Below are positions 1 to 13,129 of a stretch of 64,000 nucleotides of DNA, piece after piece. The stretch covers positions 93,857,777 through 93,921,776 of the forward strand of contig OX457062.1 of the NCBI GenBank assembly GCA_949752795.1, in the 5' to 3' direction. Origin of the DNA: Hyperoodon ampullatus. Taxonomy: Eukaryota > Chordata > Mammalia > Artiodactyla > Ziphiidae. The notes beneath the pieces were generated by a model. The model saw only the letters and a program-made list of their open reading frames with translations, was not told the origin of the DNA and did no database searches. Position numbers and translations under genes: made by a program. Position 1 is the first letter of the stretch, and the number at the start of each line of letters is the position of its first letter.

Positions 1-1449
1 ATGCTGTGAGCCCGCTGCAAAGGCTTTCACCGTGTAGGATAATGAGTTGCCCCTCCGACGATCCAGGGCTGTTTTAGAGCATAAACTGTCTCTGTCAAGA
101 CATCCTGGGCTCAAAACCTCACACAATCAACAGACCTTTTTGCCAGTCCCCTGGGGGCCCGATCCTAGGTTTTTTAATGTCAGATATTCATTCACTTTTC
201 TTTTGTTCGCGGAGCCTTACGGGTGCCTGTAGCTCAGGACTATTCCAGGAACTGTGGCGGGTGTGAAACCCTTAACATTCTCCCCAATGTAAGTGTCCCT
301 CATGCATCCAGCCCAATCCCGTCTGCACCCGCTCCAAAGTGGTTTCTCTGTGTGGAAGCTTGGCCTTGTCACCGAGGCCTGGACCTTCCTCAGCCCCCTC
401 CCCCCGAGCCCCACTCTGCCAGTGTCGGGAGAGCAGGATCTGCTTTACTACGGAGTGAGGAATCTCCAGGCACAAGTGACTTATGGGCAGGCAATTTACA
501 CTCACTCGCTTGTTCAGATTCCACAGGACACAGCCCTCACCCCGGCTTGGTCCCTGACCCCTTTTCACGCCTCCTTCCCTCTCCAGGCCCAGAGAGTCCT
601 CTCACCCACAGCCCCAGGCCCAGAGGAAGCCAAGTGCTGTTTTCTGGTTCCAAATATAACCCCCAAGTTCAGGTCCTAACTTCCTTTCCCTGTAGCCTCT
701 TGGAAAATTAATTAAACCCACTTCTCATTTCTCCAGACCCAGGTCAAGTTCCCTCGTTTCTAACACTGGTAATCCCTCTGAACTCACTCACGGTCTCCCC
801 TCCCTCCCCCTGCCCTCTTCACCACTAGGTCACCAGTGCCATCTAAAGGAATAATTCCAGCCTCCCAGGATGGCTGGCCAGTCCTGCTCTTCCTTGCTTT
901 GGTTTCCGTGACCCCACCTCTCCTGCGTTCCTCCCTCTCACTCACCCCCAAGGCTCCTCCACTCACCCCTTAAATGTTGAGTCCCAGGGTCTGACCACTG
1001 GCCCTCTTCCTTCTCACGCCACACCCTCCCTGGGCAATCTTGTCTAAACCCTTCACCAATTCCCCGTTAGCTGATGATCCCAAATCTTTACTTCCAACGT
1101 CTTTTCTATCTCAGAAGTTCTTGGATACACATAACTATTGCTCCTAATAATCTCTCCCTTGCAAATGACCTCAATCCTTTTGCCCCTTCCTCCCTCCTTC
1201 CGCTCCCCAGGCTGAGCCCCAAGTCCACCTGAATCCAACTCTCCATCTTCTCCACGCCTGCACCTCAGCCACCGAATGTTTCTGGAGGAGACCACGGGGC
1301 CAGGCTGACTTCTTGCACTTTAATTTTATAGCCACAAGCTTCTAACAGGCACTCAGCATCGCCCCGTAATCCTCCTACAGATCTCTGGTAAAGTTATCCT
1401 CCAGTGCTCTCAGACTGCTGTTTTATGCCTTTCCTCCTTCCTCAACTGC
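1..1449. other. Intergenic or intronic DNA, nothing recognised
   Basis: Pyrimidine-rich on the plus strand and probably old L2-related. Overlapping short frames on both strands (for example 223-711) lack any family signature. No splice-supported exon seen. Confidence 0.5.
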
Positions 1450-2690
1450 CCCCAGCACTCTCAGCTCTTTGCCTTACCTTGTAGTCCACCGAGAAAACAA
1501 GGTAACAGAAACCCCCTTAATTTCCTACCACCAAATCGACAGCCTTACCCCCTTCTGATCTCATCTTCTCTGTCATCTCTCCACTTATGCCCCCAGCAGA
1601 GGCCAAAGCAGTTGTTTTCCAATGTCTCACTTTCATTCAGGAAGGGATCCCCCTCTTTCCTGCATTATCAATGTATTCCCCCTCCACTAGATCGTTCCCA
1701 TCACCATTCACATGCTCTGCCGTCTCCTGTCTTTAAAAATAAAATGCCCTCCTCAGAACCCACATTCTCCTCCAGCCACAGCTCCACATCTGCTTCTGGT
1801 CATGGCACACCTCACAGAACCTTCTGCAATCACTCCCCCACTTCTCCCGTTCACTCTTCAGTCACTCCAGTCTGGCTTCTTAGCGCAGTCACCAATGACC
1901 GCCATGTTGGACACGTCTCTGTTCTTCTTCGTGTGACCCCCTCAGCACCCCTGGACACAGCTGACCTCTCTCTGCTGGGTGCTGTGGGCCCACAATGCCC
2001 TGGCTGGCCTCCTCCCTCTCTAGCCACTCTCTCTCCATTTCCATCGCTGGCCTCTCCACTTCTACCTGATTCTAAGATTGGCAAACTTCAGGGCTCTGCC
2101 CTCAGCCCTATATTCTCCGCAGCCTCCCTATTTTCTCCCTATGTTACTTTGACTTTCTTCCTAATCCCTGATGACGCCCAAATTAATCCTGACCTTTCGT
2201 CTGGGCAAGAGACTGATATCCAACTGCTGACTTGTTATCTCTGCTTAGTTGTCTCATCAGCATCTCCAATGGAACCTGCTCAAAAGAGAAATTCCAACCC
2301 ATCCCACCCACCAACCCAACACTCCTCAAGCCCTGTTCCTAGTCAGTGTCACTAAGGGCCCCATCCTCCTCCCCACCATTCCGATCCTTCCAGTCCACCC
2401 ACAGCAGTCTTGCTGACTCTACACCAGCTACCCCAGGACTTGGCGGACGTCTGCCCCCTCGACTATGACCACCCGAGTTTAAGCCACTCCTTCTCCCATC
2501 TAAAGGGCTGCAACGGCCTCTCGAGGGGCCCCCCGCTTCCACTCGTGCCCCTCCACTGCCCATTCTCCCCCGGCAGCCAGAGTGATTTTTTTCCACGTGT
2601 AAATTAGATCATGCGTTCCTCAGCTCAAAACCCTTTAATAGTTTTTCATTGCACTTGGAACCAAATCCATTGCGAGTGACAGAAAACCCA
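1450..2690 (+). repeat. L2 LINE fragment(s)
   Basis: Pyrimidine-rich text matching L2 late ORF2/3' region: CAGTCACCAATGACCGCCAT, CTGGACACAGCTGACCTCTC, CCAACTGCTGACTTGTTATC, CTCAAAACCCTTTAATAG. The long plus frame here (1,612-2,355) is Ser/Pro-rich and is an L2 by-product, not a gene. Confidence 0.75.
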
Positions 2691-3739
2691 ACTCAAACTG
2701 GCTTAAATGACAAAAACTAATTTATTGATAGCAAAATGTCTGAAGCTGTTGCAGACTGCATATCTTCGCACCTCAATATCCAGGGGAGCCTTTTCTAAAT
2801 GCCACGAAGGGCCCCGGAGGCCAGGAGCGGCCCTGGCGTCAGGCTGGAGTCCTCAGCGCCCAGGCGCTCTGGACACTCACGGATTTCCCTGGTCTCCCCT
2901 CATGCACAGTGGCTGCCTCTCCCAGCTCCTCCTCGACACCCGGGCTCCAGCTGCTGCCCAAGCCACCCTCCTCAGCCTCTGCCCGTTCTGGTCCCAGGCT
3001 TCTGCTCTGCGCCCAGGAGCATTTTGTGGCACGTAACCTTTCCAGGCTTGGGATGGGGGCGTTTTTGCTGTGCCTCTCCCATTTCCTCCCCCTCCCCATG
3101 TCCTTTTAAAGGATGAAGACCTTTAACCATGGGCTGCTGCAGTCCCCATGAAGGGTTCCTTCTTTCGTGCTTACACTCTGTGTTGGTCCTCAACTACTGT
3201 CTAACAATATCCCACGGGGTCTGTGTTGCGGGGGTGCGGCATATTTTTTTGATAAGAAACAGCCAAGAAACAGTATCCTTCAGAGCCCCCAGGGTCCCAT
3301 GGCTGCCTGGGATGACAGACGGTGGCCAGGCCTGCCGGGGCTGTGTGCCCGCCCCAGCATGTCCGACGGGCATCGTATGGTCCCAGGTTCCCATGGGGCA
3401 CACGTGCCCCGATACAGAGGTGCTCTCCTATGCACAGGGCCCATTCTCCCCTGCAAATCTGCCGCCCCCGGGCCGCTGAGGGACTTCCCATGAATCACTG
3501 AGCCTCTCAGGGTTCGGTGTACTGTCCATGAAACGTAGGGGCTGGGAGAGTGATCTCTGGGCCTACTGTGGCTCTAATATGCGATGCTTCTCCGGCCTAG
3601 AATGTCGGTTTAGAGCTGTTTCCACACAAAAGGCCTGGCCCCAAAGAAAAAAGTTTGCTGATGCAACACAAAGGGTCTTGGGGCTGGGGCAGGTGCCCAG
3701 GGCCACGCCGCTGCTCCACAGCGTCTGTGCCCGGAGCCA

Positions 3740-4070
3740 CACACAGGTGGTAAGACTCCTCCCACCCACACCTGTCCATTCTCCACGCTGCCATCAGAGA
3801 GGTCATCCCCAAATGTCAGCGGGATCACGTCGTTCTCTCTGGTCTGAATCCTGCAGCAAGGCAGTCAGCAGCCAGCTCACGCCCAGCCTCCTCTCCTGCA
3901 AGCCTGCCATCCAGTCAAGCGAGGCCGCCTCCTCTGACCACCCCCTCCCTTCTCCACGCGGCCCCACCTTCGCTCAGCGCTCCCTCTGCCTGCAGTGCCC
4001 TCGACTTGGCGCCCCATGTCTCCACCTCGTGCAATTCTCGGCTCCAGTGTCCTCCAGGTATCCTTGCCCA
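3740..4070 (+). repeat. L2 LINE 3' fragment
   Basis: GCCATCAGAGAGGTCATCCC, ATCACGTCGTTCTCTCTGGT, CCTTCGCTCAGCGCTCCCTC: diverged L2 3' sequence. Overlapping frames on both strands are incidental. Confidence 0.55.
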
Positions 4071-6664
4071 CTCCCACGCCCATCAGAATTAGGGTCACCT
4101 GGACATCCACGTACCGAGGCCTCTTCTACACGCCTGCCACAGCCAGCGCTCACAACATGGCGCGATGCGTATTTCACGCATCAGGGAGCTCCTGGGTGCC
4201 AGGCAGGGTAAGGGAGAGCGCGTGGGCCTGGAAGTCTGGCAGCCTGAGCTAGCATCATGCTTCCAGCACCAGGTAACAGGTGATGACTCACACAGAGGCT
4301 TTCATCAGGACGCCCGTGCGTGCATTTCCCCAGTGTCTGTCCGTCACGTGTGCCCTTCCCTGGAGACCCTCGGGACTCACCCTGACAAAAGGCCAAGCAG
4401 CTCCTCTCGCCCTGGCAGGCGCCCAGTAGCCGTAGGTTACAGATTCCCTGCACACCCAGAGCATTTATCCCCCTAATGAGAAGTTTCTTAAAGCTCTAAC
4501 CAGGCTCTCTCCATCAAGCAGGTTCAGGAACAGATTCTTATAAAAAATAAATTCAGCACATTAAACCTCGATTTCAGCACATTAGTGGACCCATGGGGAG
4601 GGGCCTGAATTTACCAAATATCAGGCCGTTGCTGTCTTTTGATTAAAAAATAATAATGATGAGCTCTTGTAATTTCTGGTCTCTTCCTAAGAAAGATTTT
4701 CTGGTTTTCCCACACAAGACATTTTGGTAGAAAAACTGCATGTTTATGTTGGGACAAAAACCACGTCTGAGTGGCTGGAATCAGGGCTAAGTCTTCCCCG
4801 CTTGGTCTCACCAGCTCCAACCTTCTTTCTCCACTTCTCTGATCACTGCCTTGAAAGTGTGTGTGAGACTGCATGCCTGTGTGGGCATCTGGCCACCTCG
4901 GATGATGATGCTGCCTGAGCCCCGCCCCACATCATTGTAGTATTCATCCCTCTGTGTCCCTCTAGCCATCCAGCCACCTGCTGCGGTCACTGCTGCTGGG
5001 AACTAGACATGCCCAAGGCAAAGTCTCTGACCTCGGGAGCTCACAGTCTAGCTTCAAAGAGAGAAGTCAAAACAAACGAGCACAGATGCTAAAGGAGCCC
5101 GCAGTGGACGCAAGCCCAGGGTGTTCCGGGGGCAAGAGGAGGGGACTGTTTCTAGGAAAGGCTTCCAGGCGAGGCTTCACAGAGGAGAGGGCCACTGAGC
5201 TGGCTCCTGAGGCTGAGTGGGGAGGCGAAGGGGGCAGGCACTTCGAGTAGATGGGATGGCCGTGCAAAGGGACGGGGGCACGCCAGGCAAGAGCGCACAG
5301 AGGGAGTGGTGCCAGAGCTCAAGGGGCAGGCTGCCAGGGGAGGCACCCCGGGCTCTGTAGGCAAGAGGCTTAAGCTGGACGGTCAGGCAATGCCAAGGCC
5401 CCCTCGCTGTTCTGAAGCTGGGCTCGGTCCCAGAATTCGGCGGGATTAGAGATCAAGGTCATATTTGGTTCCTCTAGCAAGATTTCGAATTGTCTTCTTT
5501 ATATTTCTGTTTCATACCCAGTTCATGGAGGCCTGAAACGCCCCACAAATTCCATCCTTACACCTAATAGCCACACAGTGGGGAAGGGACTCTGGGAGGG
5601 GGTGGTATCTGTGACTCAGAAAAGGGAGTGACACAGTAGGTACTCAAGGTTAATGGTTGAGCTGAGGCAGGGGACAGATCCCAGGCCCCGCCCCATGCAC
5701 TGCCACAGACTCCACCCTTCACCTTCTACACGCTCTGAGTGACAGGACACCCCGGGGGACATGCTGCCCAGCCCCCCTCAAGCTGCAGGACTCCTGTCCA
5801 GATGCAGTCCCCTTCCTCTGAGTGATCTCTAGAGAGAAGGAACCAGGCTACTGGAACGGCAGGTGCAGAAGCCACACACCCTCAGCCTAGCGGGAAACAG
5901 GCAGGCACAGCCCCCCACGAAGTCCTCTGCCATTCCTGAAAGAACAACTGCAAACCGCTTGGTCTGTTCTCACACGGCGCCCCCTCTCCCCACCCCCCTT
6001 GTCTTCCTTGGAAAATACCCCTGACCACTTCTCTGGACCAGCTCTAGTCCTGAGACGTGCACGAGCAAACCCACGTCTGCTGGGGATGCACCAACTGAAC
6101 AGGAATGGCCATGCCGATAACGCACGCGGTGGTTTTCAGTGAGGGATGCTATCTGCAAACACCTCCCTTCTCCTCCGCACACTGGCTCCTTAGAAGCTCA
6201 GGACTGCCGAGCCCCGGGGTCAACACCTGGACCAACCCATGAGGACCAAGGAAGGACTCTGGGCCTTTGGCCACAGAGGCACCAAGGGGAGAAACCGAGG
6301 GCGCCCGGGCCACACTGTGGGTACCAGACCACAAAGCAGAGCCCAGGGAAGCTCAGCCCAGAGCCACGCCCCTTGCTGAGGACGGAGGGAGACTCTGCCC
6401 CTGGCTGATCCCTGTGTGCACGCAGCCTCACCCAAGTGAAGGGCTCAGGATGGAGTTCACCTCACTGGCTCTCGGTACCTCCTCTGTCTTCATAAAGCCT
6501 AAGTTAAAGAACCGCTAGGTGTTGTTATCTAAAGATTCCTGAAACTCATGGTCCCCACCTGACCACTATAGTCATGATTTCTCAGGTCTCGAGTAGGCAA
6601 AACCCAGTCAACAGCTTCAACTCCTCCCTTTCCAAATCCGTGGCTATTGCTATTTCACACAAGA

Positions 6665-6885
6665 AAGAGGGAATTAAGAGCCTGGGCCCTGGAGTCACAT
6701 GTGTATAGTAAGATCTCATCATTTCCGGGCTGTGTGACCTTTGCCAAGTTACTTAACCTCCCTGAATCTGTTTTCCTCACACATAAAAAAGGGTCAATAA
6801 TAATAGTGCCTTAAAGCCCTTAGCATAGTGCTTACTACACAGCATCCAACACGTGTCAGTTATGATTATTAATGTTATTATACAC
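6665..6885 (+). repeat. MIR SINE
   Basis: GTGTGACCTTTGCCAAGTTA, CTTAACCTCCCTGAATCTG and the following TGCTTACTACACAG-like 3' part: classic MIR core. Confidence 0.85.
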
Positions 6886-7349
6886 GGTAGGATTATGGGC
6901 CATTCCCACTCTCTTACTGTATTTTTAAACTCTCTTCAATGAGCATATATCATTTTATAATAAGAAAAAATTATCTTAGGGAAAAAAACCTTCAATTAAA
7001 TTAATTCAATATCGTTTCAGCCAAAAGAACATTCTAAAGACTAGAGATTAGGTGGTTTGGAGTGAGCAGAGCTCCATTTCTGGTGTGACTACATAATGCA
7101 CAGGAGTGCTCTCGGCCCCGTTTTCAAAATGACTCCCATGTCTCCTCACAACCGTGGCTGAAGAATTACACCCCAAGGTGAAGCAGGGGTCACTGGTCCA
7201 GCCACCGCCAGGCCAGGCCCAGACCCTCTCTGGTTCGCTCAAGCCTCTCTGACTCTGAGATGCGTCCCCCAGCGCAGCCATGGGAGATAGCAATGCCCTG
7301 CCTTGCAGCTGGACCTCTGCAGCCGAGTTCTGACCCCACCACAGACAAG

Positions 7350-7470
7350 CTGTGTGGCCTCAGGCCAACAGTGCAACATCTCTGCCCCAGTTTTCCCATC
7401 TACAAACTAGAGAAAACAGGAATCTCCAGCACAGGGCTGTTGTGAAGATCCAGTGAGGTACCTCGGGCAC
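7350..7470 (+). repeat. MIR SINE
   Basis: AGCTGTGTGGCCTCAGGCCA, TGCCCCAGTTTTCCCATCTA match the MIR core. Confidence 0.7.
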
Positions 7471-8830
7471 CCCACCTGGCACCAGAAGGGAGCCTGGGTT
7501 GTGCTCAACACCTCAGGTCCCCTTCTGCCTAGTGCTGCATGGTGTCCTCTCCTCAGTCCACTTGTGAAACAGGCCACATGTGGTTCCCTGATGACACCTC
7601 TGGTGACTCTCTCCAACCCTCCATGTCCGGCCCTGACCCCTCTCCTACTTTAGGATCGGAGCTCTGATGACCCACAGGACATCCCCCCCTTCCTTACTTG
7701 CCCTGGTAACCAAACTCAGCCTGTTCCAAACCCAAGGAAATATCACTGAGGAGGAACACAGCTTTCCCGTAACAGCAGGGCTGCAACTGTTCCAATTGCC
7801 AAGCTTAAAACACAGGATATTTTTCCTGATACCTACCTGGTGTGGCCATTTTGGTTGAAGGGGCTTATTCAAGTCAATGTAACACATTTTACTGAAGGTT
7901 TACTCAAGGGGCCCATCCAGAAATGAAGAGGACCACCCCTGCCCTCGAGAAATACTTAGTCTTCTGGTGAAATAAACACAGGAACAAATGATTTGAACAC
8001 ACTGAGTGGTAGGTGCTCTAGTAAACCTGTTTAAGCTTTGATGCTGGCTCAAAGAGGGGCCAGTCGGCGCTGCCCAAAGTGGGGGGGGTTAGCAAGGCTT
8101 GAAATGGGTCTTGAAGGATGAGTAGGAGTTTGGTAGGTGGGCAAGGAGGCAAAGACAGAGAGAGAAGCACTGGCAAAGCCCCTGAACTGTGACCTAGCAC
8201 AGCACGTTCAGGGAAGCTGCACCTAAATCCCGTGCCTGGTCCCCAGGCTGGGGGGAGGTGATGTAACATGCTGGCGAGGGCCTTATGTAGCCCACGAACA
8301 GGTGGTGCTTTGTGTTTCCGAGGCCATAGCCCTCTGTGAGAACCTGATGGGCACTATTGACCTCATACCTCAAAGGCACAGATTCACAACTTTGCATCCA
8401 ACTCTGGAGGCTTCCCAGCCCTGAACACTATCAATGACCCCTGCATGTTTATGACGCCCAGGTTATGAACCCTGGGCGAGCATCCTCAGGAAGAAATCCG
8501 GTAACACGAGCTCAGACCCTGCAGCCTGTGGTGTGGGTTATCCTTCCCTAAAAGCATCCTGACACACTTGCTCACGTTAAAGCCACCCTGCTCTTTGCCG
8601 GCCGCCTGCCTAGGCTGGCAAGACCTTTAGTGATCTCTGCCCAGAGGCCAGGAATCACCTCCGAGAAACCCAAGGTTACCATCATTTCCCACAGGTGCCA
8701 CCTGGCCAGGAAACACCCCATTCTCTGCTCGTCCATCTCACCCTTCTCTTTCTGCTGCCAGCTTCTCCACTGGTGATCGAGTCATAGCCACAGCCCCACG
8801 GTAACGCAATTCTTTAAAAATTGCCTTTGG

Positions 8831-8953
8831 GACTTCCCTGGTGGTCCAATGGTTAAGACTCTGCGTTTCCACTGCCGGGGGGGGTGCAGTGTTTGATCCC
8901 TAGTTGGGGAACTGAGATCCCACAGGCCACGTGGCCAGAAAAAAATAAATAAA
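8831..8953 (+). mobile_element. Short older tRNA-derived SINE (CHR-1-like)
   Basis: Starts GACTTCCCTGGTGGTCCAATGG and ends CCACGTGGCCAG then AAAAATAAATAAATAAA. Flanked by the perfect 16-bp duplication TAAAAATTGCCTTTGG (8,815-8,830 and 8,954-8,969). Confidence 0.92.
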
Positions 8954-8969
8954 TAAAAATTGCCTTTGG

Positions 8970-11718
8970 CAGGCAACCTTGAGCAGGCCTTTGGAAGCCA
9001 AGCAGGTTGGAGCTCTTGGTTCCCCTTTACCTGGCTGCCTCTTCCCCCGTCAGGGACCCCACTCACACTCCCTGTGCAGAGACCCACCATTGGGCTGCCA
9101 GTGGAGGCGTCTGGGTGATGTGTTTGGTGACCCTGTTCAGCTGGGAAAAGCTGACATGGCTTTAAATATTTAACCACTTTAAACACATAGGTAATGATAA
9201 TAACTTTGCTGATGGCATCTCGAATTAAGCTCCAGATCAAGTAAGATTTGTTGAAGCCAAAATAGTTCCAATTAAGTCCCTGGCCAGCTTCCCTCACAGC
9301 AGATGGCCAAAAGGGACAGCTGTGTATCCCAGACAGACCACTGGACTTGGAGTCCACTTGCAAAGAGGGGCAGATGGTACTCTTCCTCACTGAGTTGTTG
9401 TGAAAAGCATGAGATCATGAGATCGTGTTTGCAAAACTGCTTCCTTTGGTGACCTGTTATTAAGTGTATACAAATGTAAGGGATTATTATCACAGAGAGT
9501 TTAAGATGCTTCCTACTCATTTGAAGGTTCCACGCTATGATGTGCCACACCTCTTACACAGGCTCAGGACTGTCCCACAGGCCCCCAGAAGCCACCCCAA
9601 CTCTGGCAAAGGGGCTATACTCTCCTCCCACAGAGTGATTCTTCCTCTGAGGTTGCGGTCCCCTAGATGCTACTTCCGACCTTACGGAGCCCTCCCCCAG
9701 CTAGAACCTGGGCTGAACGCCTTTCACCTGCTCTGGACGTGGCTCTGGTCTTGATGTCACCAGCGCTGCTTTCCTGCCCTTGCACAGAGTTCCCCAGCCT
9801 GGGGAGTAAGGAGAGAAGAAACCTCTCATCTGACCTCTGGACCAGTGAGGACACTGGCCTTCTCTCTGATACCTCCGTTGGGAGGACCCCAGCCCATCCT
9901 GGGATGCAGTCCGAGCCCTGAGCCCCGGCTGGCATCAGAAGAATCATCCTGCAGACTTAGTTGGATTGCCTTGACTCGCCAGTGGAGAAACTCAGCCCTT
10001 TTTTCTTTCTGACTTTCACCTTCTCTGGGGTGAGCCAGGTGCTTGAGCAGAAGAGCTGCCGGTTCACGGGTCTCAGACAAACAGCACCTCTAGCACCTGG
10101 CCCAACTCTGCACTTGAGCAGGAGGGCAGACCCGAGGCAGTCTGCCCACCCAGCCCTAAGCAGCAAGGAAGCCGACGATGATGGCTAATGCAATACACGC
10201 AATTTCATTGCTAATGTGAAAACTGATTCTAACTCATGGAGAAAGAAAAAGGAAATCTGCTTGGAACGTTAAGTCCCCAGGATTTGGAATGGTTGGATGG
10301 GCCTGTCCTGAGAGAGTGGGCCTTTTACAACGTAGACCTCATGTGGAGGTAATCAGATAGACACTTGTGTGGTAGACTGGGGTGGGGACAGCGTCAGAGG
10401 TGGAGGTGTCACCTGGACACTTTCTATTTCCCAGAATAAGTGCCCATCTGTAACTCCTAGGCTCCACTGTTTCTTCCCAGGAGGAACAGCATCTCCAGAA
10501 ACATGCCCCCTCCCCACTAGCCTGGTATCAAACCTGGCTGGGAAAACCGAGCCACCAGGAGACAGGCACATGTCTGGAGGGCTGTGAGGGGCTTCTGAGA
10601 CTGAGTGGTGTCGGATACCCACGCTTCTTCCTATCGTGAGAGGATAGGAAGACTTCTGCCCACGTTAGATCTATGTGATACACGGCTATGACCTCAAAAC
10701 ACACTTCTGTTTATTAGGGCTAAATAATTAAGACCAGGTTTTTATTTAAACATTGGCTTTGGCAATAAATCATGAACTTGCTCTGTGGTTTTTCCTTGCT
10801 GTATGACATACAGATATAGATCCCCGCCCTCCACCCTGGGTCCATCCCCTTATCAAGGAAACCTCATTCAAAGGTTTGTTTTCGTAAAGAACAAGCAGTA
10901 TGTGTTCCAACCTGTACAGAGAAGAACACGTATTTATTCTACAGCAGATTCTCTCATTCATTATTGAGCAGCTACTTTGTGCATGGCACGGGGCCAGGGC
11001 TGAGGCTGTGAAGGGGAGCAGGCAGCTCCACAGTGTCGGGGCGGGGGAAGAGCTGCAAACGCCCATCCACAAGGCAGCCCATCCACAAGGCAGCCCATCC
11101 ACAATGCACTCCGAGCTGCCTGCTGATAGAGGCGGGTACAGCGGGCTTGGAGACCAGAGAAGCAATGATTAATTCTGCCCCGGGGTTTGGCGAGAACTTC
11201 CAGGAGGCATTTGCATTAGCTGCCTTTACTGTGGGTTTCCAGGTGGGACTCCCCCGGGCAGTACACAAGCTGCTCTGCTGAGATCTCAGACATCTCATTT
11301 GTACACACTCATCTGCCTTCTTTTCATGACCAATAAAAAGCAATGCAGCAGCCTTACTCAGGCCAGTGACAGTTTATCTGGAAGCTGGCTGTACGGCTGG
11401 GACCCGTGGAGCATTTGGCCATCCCCACCTAGACGCTCCCCACCTGACAACAACCCACACTTCCTCCTGCTTTCCATTCTCTCATTTCTAAAGAAACTGC
11501 TAGCCAGGTAGGGAGGGAATGCTGGAACTGTGGAAAAGAAAAGGAGGGGTCCCCTGTGTCTGCAGATGGGGCAAAGAATAAGGGACAGTGACACAGATAA
11601 GTAAGGTTCTCTCTCCTTGAACCACACGGCGGACCTTCCAATGTTTGAACCAGTCACCGGGAGTCTTCGTTCCCACCTTCCTGCAGCCCCCTGGCCATCT
11701 TGCTGGCTGGCTCCCGGA
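8970..11718. other. Non-coding block
   Basis: Unique-looking sequence with the small tandem repeat at 11.06 kb. No supported gene. The 202-codon frame on the minus strand (8,782-9,390) begins within the SINE at 8.83 kb and reads through it. Confidence 0.5.
11060..11108. repeat. Three-copy 17-bp tandem repeat
   Basis: CCATCCACAAGGCAGC repeated three times (last copy CCATCCACAATGCA). Small local duplication. Confidence 0.88.
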
Positions 11719-11732
11719 TGCACTGAGGTTTT

Positions 11733-12129
11733 GTTTTGTTTTGTTTTTATTGGGGTACAGTTGCTTTACAATGTGGTGTTAGTTTCTGCTGTACAGCGAA
11801 GTGAATCAGCTATATGTATACATATAATCCCCTCTGTTTTGGATTTCCTTCCCATTTAGGTCACCACAGAGCACTGAGTAGAGTTCCCTGTCATTGGGAG
11901 AGCCGTGGATCAACCTACAGACTGTCACACAGAGTGAAGTAAGTCAGAAAAACAAATAATATTGTATATTAACACATATATGTGGAATCCAGAAAAATGG
12001 TACAGATGAACGAACCTATTTGCAAAGCAGAAATAGAGACACAGACGTAGAGAACAAATGTATGGACACCAAGGGGGGAAAAGGGGGTGGGGTGAATTGG
12101 GAGATTGGGATTGACATATATACACCTGC
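11733..12129. mobile_element. 5'-inverted (twin-primed) LINE-1 3' end
   Basis: Two oppositely oriented L1 3'-region pieces. At 11,733-11,891 the L1 3' terminus is in reverse (TTTTTATTGGGGTACAGTTG ... TTCCCTG). At about 11,892-12,129 the adjacent upstream L1 segment is in forward orientation (GTGAAGTAAGTCAGAAAAAC, TATGTGGAATCCAGAAAAAT). Flanked by TGCACTGAGGTTTT (11,719) and TGCACTGCGGTTTT. Inverted upstream segments are the hallmark of twin priming. Confidence 0.85.
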
Positions 12130-12143
12130 TGCACTGCGGTTTT

Positions 12144-12353
12144 TTTGTTTTTTTTTTTTTGCGTTACGGGAGCCTCTCACTGTTGTGGCCTCTCCCGTTG
12201 CGGAGCACAGGCTCCAGACGCGCAGGCTCAGCGGCCATGGCTCACGGGCCCAGCCGCTCCGCGGCATGTGGGATCTTCCCAGACCAGGGCATGAACCCGT
12301 GTCCCCTGCATCGGCAGGCGGACTCTCAACCACTGCGCCACCAGGGAAGCCCC
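12144..12353 (-). mobile_element. CHR-type SINE, full length, inserted in an L1 target duplication
   Basis: Reverse-oriented SINE, T-tail at the left and GGGAAGCCCC at the right. Flanked by TGCACTGCGGTTTT at 12,130-12,143 and 12,354-12,367. That sequence is itself the right target duplication of the neighbouring L1 (left copy TGCACTGAGGTTTT at 11,719). Confidence 0.95.
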
Positions 12354-12922
12354 TGCACTGCGGTTTTAATCAACCTGTCTCAGAGTGAGGCACTGGGTCC
12401 TGGGCCCAGGGCGCCCCCCACCATGATCTAATCAGGGTGTGGAGTGGGGAACACGCCGTCCTTTCCTCAGATTGCACTGGGGCCACATGGAGCTTGTGTC
12501 AGCCCCACCTCCAAGTCCTCTGCCCTGAACGAGGCCAAGTCAGGCCTTCCCGTTCTGTGTTCATGTAATCGATTCTTTCAAAAATCTGGATGCGAGACTT
12601 CTCATCTGCACGTGGTTAATTCCATTGGGCTGGTTTTGGCCTGTTGCTCTGCCCATCGATCATCCTACGTACCGATTATGTCACCCAGTGGAGTAGCTCC
12701 TCTCCTTCCCAGCCTGGTAGCGTGTGTGCACTTAATAATCTGCCTTCTTTCTCTTCATCTAGGACATCCAAAGATATGTCACCCAGGACGAGCCCAAGGA
12801 TGACACCCTTGGCACTAGAGACCTCCAGGAGGGGCTCAGTTAATATTTGTCACACAAATAAGTGAGCAACTGAATGAAAGCTCAGACAAAGGTGAGTTCT
12901 CTTTGGGTCCACCTTGATTCTT

Positions 12923-13129
12923 CTTTTTTTTTTTTTTTGCTGTACGCAGACCTCTCGCTGTTGTGACCTCTCCCGTTGCGGAGCACAGGCTCCGGACGCG
13001 CAGGCCCAGCGGCCATGGCTCACGGGCCCAGCCGCTCCACGGCATGTGGGATCTTCCCGGACCGGGGCACAAACCCGTGTCCCCTGCATCGGCAGGCGGA
13101 CCCCCAACCACTGCACCACCAGGGAAGCC
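12923..13129 (-). mobile_element. CHR-type SINE, full length
   Basis: Reverse-oriented copy with perfect target duplication CCACCTTGATTCTT at 12,909-12,922 and 13,130-13,143. Confidence 0.95.

Larger units (their letters stand above)
4071..8814. other. Non-coding block with MIR fragments
   Basis: Apart from MIR copies at 6.67 and 7.35 kb and generic old-repeat text, I see no exon, RNA gene or young element. Confidence 0.5.

Noticed and set aside
1612..2355. 247-codon plus-strand frame
   Set aside because: Coincides with L2 LINE sequence. Low-complexity Ser/Pro/His composition and no splice or start context.
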